DNA of 64,000 nt from DATMER01 sp963741305 (GCA_963741305.1 CAVUHL010000002.1:1-64000), one strand, 5' to 3'; numbered from the stretch's first letter, positions 39,485-49,166 are shown. The notes: a model not told the origin generated them from the sequence alone. Made by a program: numbers and translations.

Positions 39485-40489
39485 TCAATTCTCGAAGACA
39501 TCTTCCAACCGCTCGGCTGTCAACACCCGCTTGCCCCAATCGAGCAGGCGCTCCGCTGTTGCGCTCCGGACCCGTTTGCGGGTCTTGAGGTCAACGCTCC
39601 CAAATTTGTGCTCGAGTAACCGCAGTAGAAGGGTGACCTCTCCTTCTTGACGTCCTTCCTGACGCCCTTCCTTGAGTCCCAGGAGACGCCCCTCCTCGCG
39701 GAGTTCGCGGTTCCATTCTTCGACTCTCTTTTCCAACATGACTCTGAATTCCTCCAGCCCCAAAGCTTCCGGAATCGGCTTGCGTCGCCTCCGGCGGGGC
39801 ATCAAGACGCGCTCAATCCAGACCAGCACCGCTTGGCGAAGAGGCCCGTCCTCCGGGCCGCTCAGCAACGAAACCAAACGCCCTGTGCCGCGGCCCAACG
39901 CCTGGCGGCCTTGGCTCTTCTCCAACTAGAACAATTGCGCCGCCACGCTCTTCTGCCGGGCCAGATCCTTCAAGGGATACCGTCCCTCATCGATCACCCG
40001 ATAGCGCAGCCGCGGCACGTATGCTTGCGCCGCCTCGTCGACGTGCTCGATCAACTCGGAAAGCTCCTGCGGCGCCCACCACTGTACCTCTCCATTGTAG
40101 AGCACCAAGGGGATGACCAGCGGCAATTTACCATCTGGTGTCAGCTCGCTTTCCTTCACGAGGTACTGGTAGAGCAAGGCGATGTACACCATCAGGCGCA
40201 CCGCCATGAAGCGGTCCACCCGCGACTGGTGCTCGATGAGGATGTAGACGAAGATGGGAGGACCGTCGCGCTGGCGTAACTTCCAGAGAAGATCCCCCTC
40301 GCGGCTCTTGAGCTCGGGCGAGACGAAGGAGGCATTGACCCGCTTCAGGGTCGTGAAGTCGAGTTTGTCGACCCACGGCTCATTGACGAACCCGCGAACC
40401 AGCTCTTCGACTAGGCGAGGATGGGAGAACAGAGAACGGTAACTGAGATCGTGTTGACCCAGAAGCCTCTCCTTTTGCCCGACCCACAA
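39485..40489 (-). pseudogene. Rpn-family nuclease/transposase (in-frame TAG)
   Basis: About 335 residues of the Rpn (recombination-promoting nuclease, PD-(D/E)XK transposase) family. N-terminal part: HDLSYRSLFSHPRLVEELVRGF, nuclease core LLWKLR..GPPIFVYILIEHQSRVD, and LPLVIPLVLYNGEVQWW. After SVAAQLF comes a TAG (39926-39928), and the same frame continues at once with LEKSQGRQALG and a C-terminal tail containing short Glu/Gly repeats (LKEGRQEGRQEG), as is usual in this family. So one amber codon splits an otherwise intact gene: a single base error, a nonsense mutation or read-through. Confidence 0.8.
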
Positions 40490-40682
40490 CCGAACCCTTG
40501 GTTCTCACTCTTCAAAGGAGCACGAGTGACCTGGTAACGGAACGCAACGGCAGAAATTGTAGTAGGGAAGAGAACCTCTGTCCATCCACAGCCGGGACGG
40601 CAAGATTCTGAAAGCGGCCTTCGCCACTCCTGCCCTACCTTTATCCCAGGGGCTGCTTCGCCGCGGCCCCTGGGAGGTTGAG

Positions 40683-41207
40683 ATGAGAGAGAGTCATTTG
40701 CCGGTGCTGCTGATCTTGTTCGCCCTGGCGGGGACCTGCACGGTGCAGATCGCCCAGGGCCAGACCGCCTGCTCGGCTCCCGAGCATCGCCAGTTCGACT
40801 TCTGGCTGGGCGCCTGGGATGTCCTGGACGCGGCCGGCCAACCCGCGGGCGCGAGCCGCATCGAGAGCATCCTCGGCGGCTGCGCCGTCCAGGAGACATG
40901 GGAAGGCCATGGTATGCACGGCACCAGCCTGAACGCCTACGACGCCCCGCGCCGCCTCTGGCACCAGACCTGGATGGACGACCAGGGACGCGTCGCCCGG
41001 TTGGAAGGCGGCCTCGAGGACGGCAAGATGGTCCTCCGTGGAGAGGCCGCCTCCCGCCGGGAACCCGGCAAAACCGTCCTCACCCGCCTTACCTGGACGC
41101 CTCTCCCCAACGGCCAGGTCCGCCAGCACTGGGAAGCCTCCCGGGACCAAGGCGCCACCTGGACCACAATGTTCGACGGCTATTACCGGCGGAAGGCCAG
41201 CTCCTGA
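40683..41207 (+). CDS. Exported DUF1579-like protein
   Basis: 174 residues. Signal peptide MRESHLPVLLILFALAGTCTV to about residue 26. The mature part has HRQFDFWLGAWDV, SRIESILGGCAVQETWEGHG and RQHWEASRDQGATWTTMFDGYY, a lipocalin-like beta pattern seen in DUF1579 and related secreted proteins of unknown role. No partner genes. The start is set by the signal peptide and GGTTGAG upstream is weak. Confidence 0.75.
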   Translation: MRESHLPVLLILFALAGTCTVQIAQGQTACSAPEHRQFDFWLGAWDVLDAAGQPAGASRIESILGGCAVQETWEGHGMHGTSLNAYDAPRRLWHQTWMDDQGRVARLEGGLEDGKMVLRGEAASRREPGKTVLTRLTWTPLPNGQVRQHWEASRDQGATWTTMFDGYYRRKASS

Positions 41208-41346
41208 GACGGCGGGGCGTCGTCAAAGCATGGCGAAGGAAGCCTGCTGCACCAGAACGGCGTTCTCAGCCGCCAGACGGGCGGCGCTCGAGCTGGAGGC
41301 TCCAGCCCGTCCCGACCTCGAGGCGGGATCATCCGGAGGGCGAGCT

Positions 41347-43110
41347 CTAAGGCACGTACAGCCCCTGCTTCCTCAACCAGAAGACAAAGTGGGGGTACGA
41401 CCTATAGACGTGCCCCGTGATTCCATGCCCCTTGGCCTGCTCCACGTATTCCTGGGTATCGTCCACGTAGAGCGTGCTGTTTACCGGTATCCGATGCTCG
41501 CGCATCAGCCAACTCAAGACATCCTCGTAGAGCCCGCTGTCAGGCTTGGTCTTTTGCGCCTCGTAGGAGAGCACGAGCCGACTGAACAGACTTACGAGCT
41601 CCGGATAATCCTTTTTCACATGGTTGAAGTGCATGGCGTTTGTGTTCGAAAGAAGCACTAGGACTATACCCTTATCCCTGAGGCCGCGTAACGCTCCAAG
41701 GACGTCATAGCTCGCCCAGAATATGTCGCCCCAGTATTCCGGAATCAAGTCCTTGAGACGCGGCCCAGCCTGAGGGAATAGCGATGCAAGCTCATCACAG
41801 AACTGCTCGTCCGTCAGGAGGCCACGCTCGTATCGTTCGCGAATGTCTGTTCCCTCGATGCGTTGCTGGACCTCACCGAAGGTCATCCCGACCACGTGAC
41901 CAATCGCACGGTATGTTCTCGTTCGGTCGAAGTCCATAATGACCCCACCGAGGTCAGCGACCAGCGCGCGGGGATTGTCATCCAGCTTCTTCTGCGAAAC
42001 CTTCGAGGAACTCCCCAGGATCTCCGCCTCGATACCATCAGAGCTACTGTCACTCAGCCGCCGGTCGTAGCGAACGCGGACCAACCAACTGACGCCAATA
42101 CCGTGCTCGTTCCGCAATCCTTGGAGCTCAGCCAGCACTCGGTCGGCATTCTCGACGAGGCACCGGTAGACTCCCAACGTTCCCTTTCCGTGGATACCAC
42201 TGAGCCAGATCAGCCTCTTCCCATGAGCCAGGCTCGCCACGAAAAGCACGCCGTAGTCGACGCCCCGATCTCCCCAGTCTATCCAGTTGTCGCGGGATGC
42301 CGAGAGCTCGTCACCATACTCCGTGATGATCCGGAGAACCCGGTCGTCAGGCGTAGCGGCTGAACGCGTGAATACGTATTGGTATGGAAGATCAAAATAC
42401 ATCTGAATGAGCTCCGCGAGCTTGTTATAGCGCGGAGATCCCGTGACTACGACATGACAGGATGGATCCTCCAGCCGCACCATCTCGTCATAGTTGTCAT
42501 CGCTCTCATCGACGTACTTCCGGAGCGAAGAGAGCACCGCGATATCCGAATCGCGAACGAAACCCCGGCCCTCCCTGCGGTCGACCGAAGGCCGGAAGGC
42601 CACTCTACCTGGAATACCGAAAATTTCCTTCAGCGCTCGCTCGCTGGTCTTAGTCCCCTTGACTACGGAGAAACTCGGCGGAGCGAATTGCCAGACCGGG
42701 TTCGCGGGCCTCTCGTTCCACGCGGAGATGTCGGTGAGCGCTTTCTCGAGTTGCTTGCGGAGCTCCCTGAGTCCATCCTTGGTCCGCCCATACATGAGCG
42801 TCCGGTAGCCACTGAGGTCGAAGGGTAACCGCTTGACGGAACGGTCACAGATCATCACTGTTTTGGTGCCGATACTGTGCGCCACACCCAACTCATAAAG
42901 AACATTGGCGTTCAGTTTCGAAAGATCCGCCACGATGACATCGGCGAAAAGGAGACCTTCGACCACATCCTTCATGACGGCTCCCGGCTGCGACGGGTCG
43001 TCTGCCCGGGTGCAGAAATAGCCCACAGCGGCGCCAGCAGGCCGGATGACCTGATCCCAAACGTCCTGGAATTCCGGCGCGAAGGGCATAAGAACGAAAC
43101 AAGTTGGCAT
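41347..43110 (-). CDS. NDT-like/unknown/HAD fusion protein
   Basis: 587 residues, unbroken, AAGGAG 8 bases before ATG 43110. Residues 1-130 resemble the nucleoside 2-deoxyribosyltransferase superfamily: CFVLMPFAPEF, RADDPSQPG, ADVIVADLSKLNANVLYELG. Residues about 185-355 form an unassigned alpha/beta domain with VVVTGSPRYN near its start and WLSGIHGKGTLGVY near its end. Residues about 385-587 are a HAD-IA hydrolase: motif I LVADLGGVIMDFD, II LLSNTN, III KTKPDSG, IV YVDDTQEY. The gene is solitary, divergent from a kinase. NDT-like domains of this kind often sense or process nucleotides in conflict systems; a nucleotide-handling immune role is inference. A metabolic repair role is the alternative. 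Confidence 0.75.
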   Translation of the reverse strand: MPTCFVLMPFAPEFQDVWDQVIRPAGAAVGYFCTRADDPSQPGAVMKDVVEGLLFADVIVADLSKLNANVLYELGVAHSIGTKTVMICDRSVKRLPFDLSGYRTLMYGRTKDGLRELRKQLEKALTDISAWNERPANPVWQFAPPSFSVVKGTKTSERALKEIFGIPGRVAFRPSVDRREGRGFVRDSDIAVLSSLRKYVDESDDNYDEMVRLEDPSCHVVVTGSPRYNKLAELIQMYFDLPYQYVFTRSAATPDDRVLRIITEYGDELSASRDNWIDWGDRGVDYGVLFVASLAHGKRLIWLSGIHGKGTLGVYRCLVENADRVLAELQGLRNEHGIGVSWLVRVRYDRRLSDSSSDGIEAEILGSSSKVSQKKLDDNPRALVADLGGVIMDFDRTRTYRAIGHVVGMTFGEVQQRIEGTDIRERYERGLLTDEQFCDELASLFPQAGPRLKDLIPEYWGDIFWASYDVLGALRGLRDKGIVLVLLSNTNAMHFNHVKKDYPELVSLFSRLVLSYEAQKTKPDSGLYEDVLSWLMREHRIPVNSTLYVDDTQEYVEQAKGHGITGHVYRSYPHFVFWLRKQGLYVP

Positions 43111-43189
43111 GCAACGGACTCCTTGCAGACTTTGATGCTTCCGAACAGACTAATCTGCGGTGATTCTGGAGTCAAGCCGGCGGGGAGAA

Positions 43190-43218
43190 TTGACAAGCCC
43201 CGGCTGGTGAGGTATCAT
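43190..43218 (+). promoter_or_regulatory. Sigma-70-type promoter of the kinase gene
   Basis: TTGACA (43190-43195), 17-base spacer, TATCAT (43213-43218), 40 bases before the GTG start. The same two hexamers and spacer length as the blaI promoter. Confidence 0.75.
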
Positions 43219-43258
43219 TTCTTTAACAATTCACAGGTTTACGGAAGGGGAAGCCGAA

Positions 43259-45217
43259 GTGTCCGCCATCCCGCTGAGGCGCATCGAGGGCAAGTACGAG
43301 ATCCTGGAGAAGCTCCGGGAAGGAGGGATGGGGGCCATCTACAAGGTCCGGCACCGGCTGCTGGACGAAGTCCGCGTCATCAAGCTGATGCGGCCGCAAT
43401 TCCTGGAAGACGAGGAGCTGAAGGCGCGGTTCCTGCGCGAGGCCCGGCTGGCCATCAAGCTGCGCCATCCCAATATCGCGCAGCTCTACGACTTCACGGT
43501 CGACGAGGATGGCACGGCGTTCATCGTCATGGAGTTCATCGACGGCGCTACGCTGCAGGATGTGCTGGCGCTCCACGGTCCACCGCCTCTGGACTACACC
43601 CTGGAAATCGCGCAGCAGTCGCTCAAGGCCCTCGGGTATCTGCACGTGCGGGGATTCATCCATCGCGATGTCTCTCCGGACAACCTGATGTTGACCGAGG
43701 ACGCGGAGGGTCAGCCTCTCGTGAAGCTGATCGATCTCGGGCTCGCCAAGACCCTGGATGCCGGCGGTGAGAACCGCCTCACCCAGGCCGGCACGTTCTT
43801 CGGCAAGCTTCGCTACGCGCCGCCGGAGCAATTCGGACCCGGCGGTACCGCGGCGGTCGGCACCCAGGGCGATCAATATGGCTTCGGCGTCGTCCTCTAT
43901 GAGCTGCTGACCGGACGGTTTCCCATCCAGGGCGATGATCCTTCCTCTTTGATCGCCGGTCATCTGTTCCATCCGCCGCTCGACTTCGCCGAGAGCGATC
44001 CCGCGAAGCGGGTCCCCGAGGGCCTTCGGGCCGTGGTCCGCAGGGCTCTCGCCAAGAGGGCCGAAGACCGGTTCCAGAGCGTCCAAGCCCTTTCCCAGGC
44101 TCTCGCTGAATTCCGCACCGCTCCACCTCTGGCCGGGGACGTTCTCAAGAGGCTCTTGAGCCGGCCTTTCATCCCCGCTGAAACCTCCGAACGCGGGATT
44201 CCCGGCAGCACCCAGAGCCGGCTGGATTCGACCTTCGATCTCAGTCCGACGCCGCCCCCCAAAAGCCTGTTGGCGGTTCCCCCGCCCCCGCAGGCCACGA
44301 CGGTCCTTCCACCCGCTTCGAGCGGCGTGGTGGAAGGCGACGCAACGCTCGATCTCCGCCAGGTGCGGGCACTCAAGAAGCTCCTCGCCCAGGGAGACCT
44401 CGATGGAGCGCAGAAGCTGCTCTCCGAAGCCGCGGCTCTTTACGGAGAGGAGACCTTCAAGGGATTCCAGACGCGCCTGACCGACTTGCGCCGCACCCGG
44501 CGGGCCGAGGCGTTTACGGCCACAGTCTCCGCGATCAGCAATCATCTGGACCACGGCGAGCTCGCCGAGGCCGGAAGCCTGCTGGACCAGGCCGTGGTGC
44601 GCTTCGGCGCGGCCGAGCCCCTGAGAAAGCAATGGGAGCGCTTGGAAGCCTTGCGGCGCGAGGCGAAGAACGCGGCCGGGGTGGCGAGCTTCGAGGCTCA
44701 TCTCGCCGAGGCCCGGCGGCTTGCGGCCGAGGAACGTTTCGAAGCCGCCCTGGAGAAGTTGGGCCAAGCGGACGAGTTGTTCCCTGAAGATACCGCCGTC
44801 GCTGCCCTGAAGAGAGAGTATAAAGCCGACCTGCGGCGGCGGCGGCGGACGAAGCGCCGGGCCTCCGAGTTGGCCTTGGCCGTCACGGCCATCGAGATCC
44901 ATATGGTGCGCGGCCAGTGGGACGCGGCAGCCAAATTGCTGGATCAGACGGCGGAAGCTCACGGCGAGGAGTCTCCTCTCCCGGAGTTGCGTGCCCAAAT
45001 AGAAGCCCGGCACGGGCGGCCTCGAGCTACACCCCTGTACACGGCATTCACGAGTTATGAGGAGGCGGCGCAGGTGATCACCGATCACCTCGCCCGGCAC
45101 GAGCCCCAGAAGGCGCTGCCGGCGCTTCAGGATGCCACCCGCCGTTTCGGCGAGCGCGCCGAGCTGCTCGCCCTCCACCGGCGGATCCTCCTCATGTTTC
45201 TCGGCCAGGAGGAGTGA
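43259..45217 (+). CDS. Hanks-type Ser/Thr kinase with helical tail
   Basis: 652 residues, unbroken. Kinase domain at about 10-270: Gly-rich loop LREGGMGAIYKV, Lys in VRVIKLM, HRDVSPDNLM catalytic loop, and IDLGLAK in place of DFG, then APPEQF. After a Pro-rich linker (about 330-360) come repeated TPR-like helical segments (LAEARRLAAEERFEAALEKLGQADELFP and similar) instead of PASTA or a TM helix, so the protein is cytosolic and probably assembles with partners. Start GTG 43259, with GAAGGGGAAG upstream. Downstream is a copper lipoprotein gene, about 150 bases away. Confidence 0.9.
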   Translation: MSAIPLRRIEGKYEILEKLREGGMGAIYKVRHRLLDEVRVIKLMRPQFLEDEELKARFLREARLAIKLRHPNIAQLYDFTVDEDGTAFIVMEFIDGATLQDVLALHGPPPLDYTLEIAQQSLKALGYLHVRGFIHRDVSPDNLMLTEDAEGQPLVKLIDLGLAKTLDAGGENRLTQAGTFFGKLRYAPPEQFGPGGTAAVGTQGDQYGFGVVLYELLTGRFPIQGDDPSSLIAGHLFHPPLDFAESDPAKRVPEGLRAVVRRALAKRAEDRFQSVQALSQALAEFRTAPPLAGDVLKRLLSRPFIPAETSERGIPGSTQSRLDSTFDLSPTPPPKSLLAVPPPPQATTVLPPASSGVVEGDATLDLRQVRALKKLLAQGDLDGAQKLLSEAAALYGEETFKGFQTRLTDLRRTRRAEAFTATVSAISNHLDHGELAEAGSLLDQAVVRFGAAEPLRKQWERLEALRREAKNAAGVASFEAHLAEARRLAAEERFEAALEKLGQADELFPEDTAVAALKREYKADLRRRRRTKRRASELALAVTAIEIHMVRGQWDAAAKLLDQTAEAHGEESPLPELRAQIEARHGRPRATPLYTAFTSYEEAAQVITDHLARHEPQKALPALQDATRRFGERAELLALHRRILLMFLGQEE

Positions 45218-45370
45218 CGACGCACGCCGTCTTTGGGACGTGAGCGCCGAATTGACCGGCCTGCAAGTTGGCACCGGACGTGCAAAGAATAAGAGCGAGG
45301 GGCCGGAGGGTTACAACGGACGAGACGACATCAGCGCCCCTCCCAATTATGAGAGGAAGGAGTTTTCATC

Positions 45371-45778
45371 ATGAAACGCAACGGAAACAAAAAGACAGGT
45401 ACCACGATCCTGTGTGCCGCCCTGTTCGTAGTGTTGCCGTTTTTGATGGCTTGTGGCAGCACGCAACAGGAAAACCAACTCCAGACGGTCCAGGTTCGAG
45501 TTACGGATCATCACATCGAGATGCCGGCTGAGGTGCCAGCGGGCCCGACTACGTTCGAGGTCACCAACACGGGCAGCAGCGAGCACAGCCTCGGGATCAC
45601 CGGTCCTGCCGGCGACCAGATGCTGGAAACTCCCCTGAAGCCTGGCGAGTCCGCCACGCTCGAAATGGGCCTCGACACCGGCACTTACCGGGTCTACTGT
45701 CCCGTCGAGCAGAGCCACGGCGGCAACATGCAGGTGGCCCTGCACGTTCGTCCGGATGCGGGCGGCAGCAAGGGATAA
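45371..45778 (+). CDS. Cupredoxin-like lipoprotein
   Basis: 135 residues. Lipobox LMACGS near residue 28. The mature part is a beta-sandwich cupredoxin fold with candidate copper ligands His in SSEHSLG, Cys in YRVYCPVEQSH, the His six residues later, and Met in GGNM. Type 1 copper would give an electron carrier or copper chaperone tethered to the periplasmic face. The spacing of ligands differs from plastocyanin, so copper binding is inferred. Ribosome site AGGAAGGAG upstream of ATG 45371. Confidence 0.8.
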   Translation: MKRNGNKKTGTTILCAALFVVLPFLMACGSTQQENQLQTVQVRVTDHHIEMPAEVPAGPTTFEVTNTGSSEHSLGITGPAGDQMLETPLKPGESATLEMGLDTGTYRVYCPVEQSHGGNMQVALHVRPDAGGSKG

Positions 45779-45812
45779 ACCTCTTTGAGAAGTAGGAGGC
45801 CAGCCTTTGTAG

Positions 45813-45832
45813 GGGCGCAGCATGCTGCGCCC
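45813..45832. terminator. Perfect palindrome after cupredoxin gene
   Basis: GGGCGCAGCA-TGCTGCGCCC, 10-bp arms with no loop bases, between convergent genes. Stable hairpin or dispersed repeat; only a short TT follows, so termination is not certain. Confidence 0.5.
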
Positions 45833-45853
45833 TTCCGCATTACAGCAAGGCTT

Positions 45854-46844
45854 TCATCCTTCCCGCTCCGCCACTCGCGCCCGGCTCCCCCGCCAGAGCA
45901 GGATCGCAGCGAGAGCGCAGACCGCAGGGTTCACCGCTGAGAAAAAGATACCGATCCCGAACCCGCGCAGATGCGGACCGGCGATCTCGTGCAGATCCGC
46001 GGTCGCGGGCGCGACCCACATCAGGGCAAAGCCGAAAAGCAGGACGTTCAGGAACACCAGAAAGCCGATCGAATTGCTGAAGAGCAGTCCGAGCCAGAGC
46101 GGAATCGAGGCGAGAGCAGCCCAGGCGCTGACGGCCATGCGGCCTCCCTTACCCAGCCGGCGGAAGCGGTCGGACACATAGCCACCGAGGACCGTGGCCG
46201 GCACGCCGACCGTCACGGAGACGATGCCCGCCGCGGTGCCGATGAGCGCGAGGCCACTCGTGGACACGCACAAAAAAAGTCGGCACCCAGATCCCGAGGT
46301 TGTTGGAGGCCAGCCCGAACAGGGCATATCCCACGTAGAGGTAGCGCAGCGGAACGCTGCCATAGCGGATAGCGACGGTCTCGGTGCGTCCGCGCGGCTG
46401 CTCGCGCAGGAAGAAAACAACAGCGGCGAGAAGGAGCCCCGGAAACCCCAGCAGGTAGAAGGCCCACCGCCAGCCATAGCTCTGTCCAATCCAGCCGCCG
46501 AGGAAGAAAGCGGCGCCGCTCTCCAGGGCCACGCCCGAGGAGTAGACCCCCTGTACCGTAGCCCTCATGCGCGGCGGGAAGTAGTCGCTCAACAGCGAGA
46601 GCACCGCGGGCCCAAGCGTGGCCTCGCCGACCCCGACCATGACCGCGAGGCGGCCGAACGGAATCCCCAGCAGCGTGTAGAAGATGACGAAGGGCGTGGT
46701 CCCCAGCAGCGCCAGTTGCAGGTCGCTGAGCTTCATCTCCGCCTTGATCGGCGTGAACAGGATGTAGATGAGCGACCGGTCTAGGAAGTTCAGGACGTAG
46801 ACGAGGGTGAGGACGACGAGGGCGTACCAGGCGTACGCTGGCAC
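45854..46844 (-). CDS. MFS transporter, Spinster-like (frameshifted)
   Basis: About 330 residues visible with one break near 46270. N-terminal half: LVYVLNFLDRSLIYILFTPIK and GRLAVMVGVGEATLGPAVLSLLSDYFPPRMRATVQGVYSSGVALE, which carries the motif A-like and Spinster-type GEA...P signatures; the second half holds four to five further TM segments. Length is somewhat below the usual 400-430 residues, so part of the centre may be lost. The start GTG 46844 (VPAYAWYAL) is the best available. Confidence 0.75.
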
Positions 46845-47155
46845 CTTCTGCGGAGCCGAGCCGGCTCAGCGCCGCCTCCGGCAAGGGTTATCTGACCGTT
46901 GGACACGGCGGAAGTATAACGAGCGTTCGGTTTCTTGCAAGGCCGGAGCCTGGTGCGGGCACGCCGAAGACGCACTTTGGGGTAACAAAATCCGCATATA
47001 CAGGAATTGACAGCCTCCCAGACTCCGCTTACAGTTCTCAATGTTGACCATATTAGAACTCTTAAGAGCCGTAACGGCCAATAGATATGACGTAAAGGCG
47101 GCAGGCTTTCCATCCGGTGTCATGGAGGCGCCGGACTCTCAGGAAGGAGAGTTGT
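46845..47155. other. Intergenic region
   Basis: Divergent spacer between the MFS gene and a small plus-strand gene. No clear promoter or repeat is seen; it is less GC-rich toward 46980-47090. Confidence 0.35.
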
Positions 47156-47530
47156 ATGGCAACCAACGAGACCGTTCTCGGCAAATGGGAGCAACTCGGC
47201 AACGCGTCCCTGGCGAACCCGTTGCCCATCCGTACGGAGGAACGCGACGAGCTGTTGATCCTGGTGGGAGACCTTCGCACCCTGACCCGCCGGCAGAGCG
47301 CCGAGACAGCGACCAAGCAGCAGACCACGAAGGAGATGCAGGAGAAGTTCAAGCGCGGCCAGGTGCTGGCGGAGCGCCTGCGGACGGCCATCCGGGCCGT
47401 CTACGGTTCCGACAGCGAGAAGCTCGTGGAGTTCGGGCTCCATCCCCGCCGCCCCCAGGCGCGCTCGACGCGTGCCGCGAAGCAGGCTGCCGCCCAGGGC
47501 TCGGCAGCCCGGCTCACCCCATCCGAGTAA
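47156..47530 (+). CDS. Hypothetical protein, 124 residues
   Basis: AAGGAGAGTTGT precedes ATG 47156. The sequence has a central charged helix (QTTKEMQEKFKRGQVLAERLRTAIRA, about residues 57-82) then GSDSEKLVEFGLHPRR and a basic Ala-rich tail. It resembles small helical proteins of unknown function found in multiple copies in Acidobacteriota. A strong terminator follows, which supports real expression. Confidence 0.65.
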   Translation: MATNETVLGKWEQLGNASLANPLPIRTEERDELLILVGDLRTLTRRQSAETATKQQTTKEMQEKFKRGQVLAERLRTAIRAVYGSDSEKLVEFGLHPRRPQARSTRAAKQAAAQGSAARLTPSE

Positions 47531-48250
47531 GTCCCCACTGTGAGGTCATCCAGGGGCGCGCCCTCCGGCGCGCCCCTTTTCTTGGCTCGCCGCGCAGCTC
47601 ATCCCACAGCCGCTGGCGCCCTTGCCAGATCAGCGAATCAACAATCTGTGCGGCATCTTCGCGACCTGCGGGGCGTATCAGCCTGCGGAGGAGCTCAGCA
47701 TCGCAATTACGTGCCGTATCAACGATCCGGTTGCCATCTTCACGAGCGACGCGTCGCGTTCGCACGCCGTGGCACGCGTTTGGAGGAGCGAGTCTAGACG
47801 AGCGTGGACGGCGTCCAGCGATGCCCTGGATCCGCACTACGAAACTCGCTCGTCAGACGCGGACCTCTCCGGTTAGCCACCGGTCTTCATCATTACATTC
47901 ATAACTGGCTCACTCAAAATATGGGTATGTTTTCGTTCTTCTAATGACAAAGGTAGATGCGCTCATAACCAGGGAACGCCTCAGAACCTCAACCGAGCAA
48001 AGTTCCCTCGGCACACCGGTCTCTTGATTGATTTCTCCTGGTACCTGCCCATGTTGACCAGAATACGAAAGTCTTGTAAGCTACGATTGCATCAACCGGT
48101 TAGCGACAACCTTCCGCGACCGCTACCAGCGAGGGGTGGTAATACGCGGATAGCGAGTAAGAGACAAAACAGAGGTTGTTGTACCTCTGGCAAGGTCGAA
48201 CAAAGGAGGCACATGGCTCTTGCAATTCTGTCCTTGGGTGCGGGGAGGAA
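47531..48250. other. Gene-poor region before the ABC-3C locus
   Basis: About 700 bases with a strong terminator at its start (47553-47580) and then AT-richer sequence from about 47880. Short open frames on both strands have no family features. The ABC-3C operon promoter is expected here but I cannot place it. Confidence 0.35.
47553..47580 (+). terminator. Rho-independent terminator
   Basis: GGGGCGCGCC-CTCC-GGCGCGCCCC followed by TTTT; a 10-bp perfect GC stem 22 bases after the stop of the 124-residue gene. Confidence 0.9.
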
Positions 48251-49032
48251 TCGTGGCTGATCCTATGCTATACGGCCCCGATTCTATCCCCGCGACCGGT
48301 GACCCGGGGGACGAAACCGGGCGCCGATACCGGTATCAGTGGACCTATGCAGCGATAATCTGTTGCTGCCGGGCACGTTGACTTCTGTCTGGTCTCGTGC
48401 CGCAGAATGCTCGCACCTCTCGGCTATGCGTGCAGGACGCGCTCTTACTGTCGAATGCGAAAGAGCATCGACCCTCGCACATGAGGATACTCTGCCAGCA
48501 TACCTTGCTGTCGTCGCAGATCCCGCCGAGATGGAGCTCTCTGCTCGGCTAGCGGGAAAACGTATGACTTCGACGCGCGTTGCCGCCATCCTCGAGCATG
48601 GGCTGAACGAAACGGCTCCTCTGGCCGGTGACCCTGATTTCTATCTGGAGCCGGGCATGGGTACAACGACTCTCCTCCGCAGGAAACTTGATGCCGGAGG
48701 CTTTTCTGCGGTCTCGCGCAACTCTGCGGAGGATCTTCGGGACAAGGCGGACTACCTCGGCATTGTCTGGACGAAGAAGCATTCAACGGTACGAGCACGT
48801 GCGCTCACTCGTACTTAGTGATGCCGGTAGAGCCTACGAAGCCTCGCAGCGCGAAGACCATTCCTTTGGGATTCCGATGCTTTCATTACTGCGCTCCAGG
48901 TTCCAAGAGCGGCGGCAGGAGGGTAGCCAACTATATGACTGTAGTAACGAGCATCTAGAGGGTTTCGCATATTCCTTGACGTCCGAGTGCAAGGTTCAAT
49001 GGAGCCTAGATCGGTCATGGGAGGATGAGTGA
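48251..49032 (+). pseudogene. ABC-3C effector-type component (degraded)
   Basis: First gene of a three-gene operon. GTG 48256 opens VADPMLYGPDSIPATGD and GRRYRYQWTYAAIICC, the RYQ-type start I know from nuclease effectors of DUF4297/ABC-3C type; the expected nuclease centre (for example a VWCEHHED-like motif) is missing or scrambled after TSVWS. The C-terminal half is better preserved: MTSTRVAAILEHGLNET, LLRRKLDAGGFSAVS, then after a frame change near 48785 YEHVRSLVLSDAGRAYEASQ and EGFAYSLTSECKVQWS. Total length (about 255) is much shorter than usual effectors, so an internal deletion seems likely. Stop and next start overlap as TGATG. Confidence 0.55.
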
Positions 49033-49166
49033 TGGATTTCGTTGAAACCGTCGCCAACCTCGATCAGGCACCGCAGTTGCACGTCGCGCGTCTTCTTCTA
49101 CTCTTGGAGGCCTTCGCAGAGGACGAAGGCACAATAGAGGGATTGACGAAGTTGGCAAAGCTGGAC
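49032..49166 (+). pseudogene. ABC-3C middle component, 5' part
   Basis: Codons 1-45 of an interrupted gene: MDFVETVANLDQ, LHVARLLLLLEAF, TIEGLTKLAKLD. Start ATG 49032 overlaps the preceding stop. The reading frame stops being meaningful at 49166, where the IS66 element begins. Joining 49166 to 53765 gives a continuous 180-residue protein (TKLAKLD-FLLRYPVMLERA), so the insertion is clean. Confidence 0.8.

Noticed and set aside
43223..45274. 683-residue open frame on the minus strand
   Set aside because: It is exactly antisense to the intact kinase gene, has no domain, and follows from high third-position GC.
47514..47876. Small genes on either strand after the 124-residue gene
   Set aside because: The minus frame overlaps the terminator and the plus frames have no ribosome site, domain or consistent composition.
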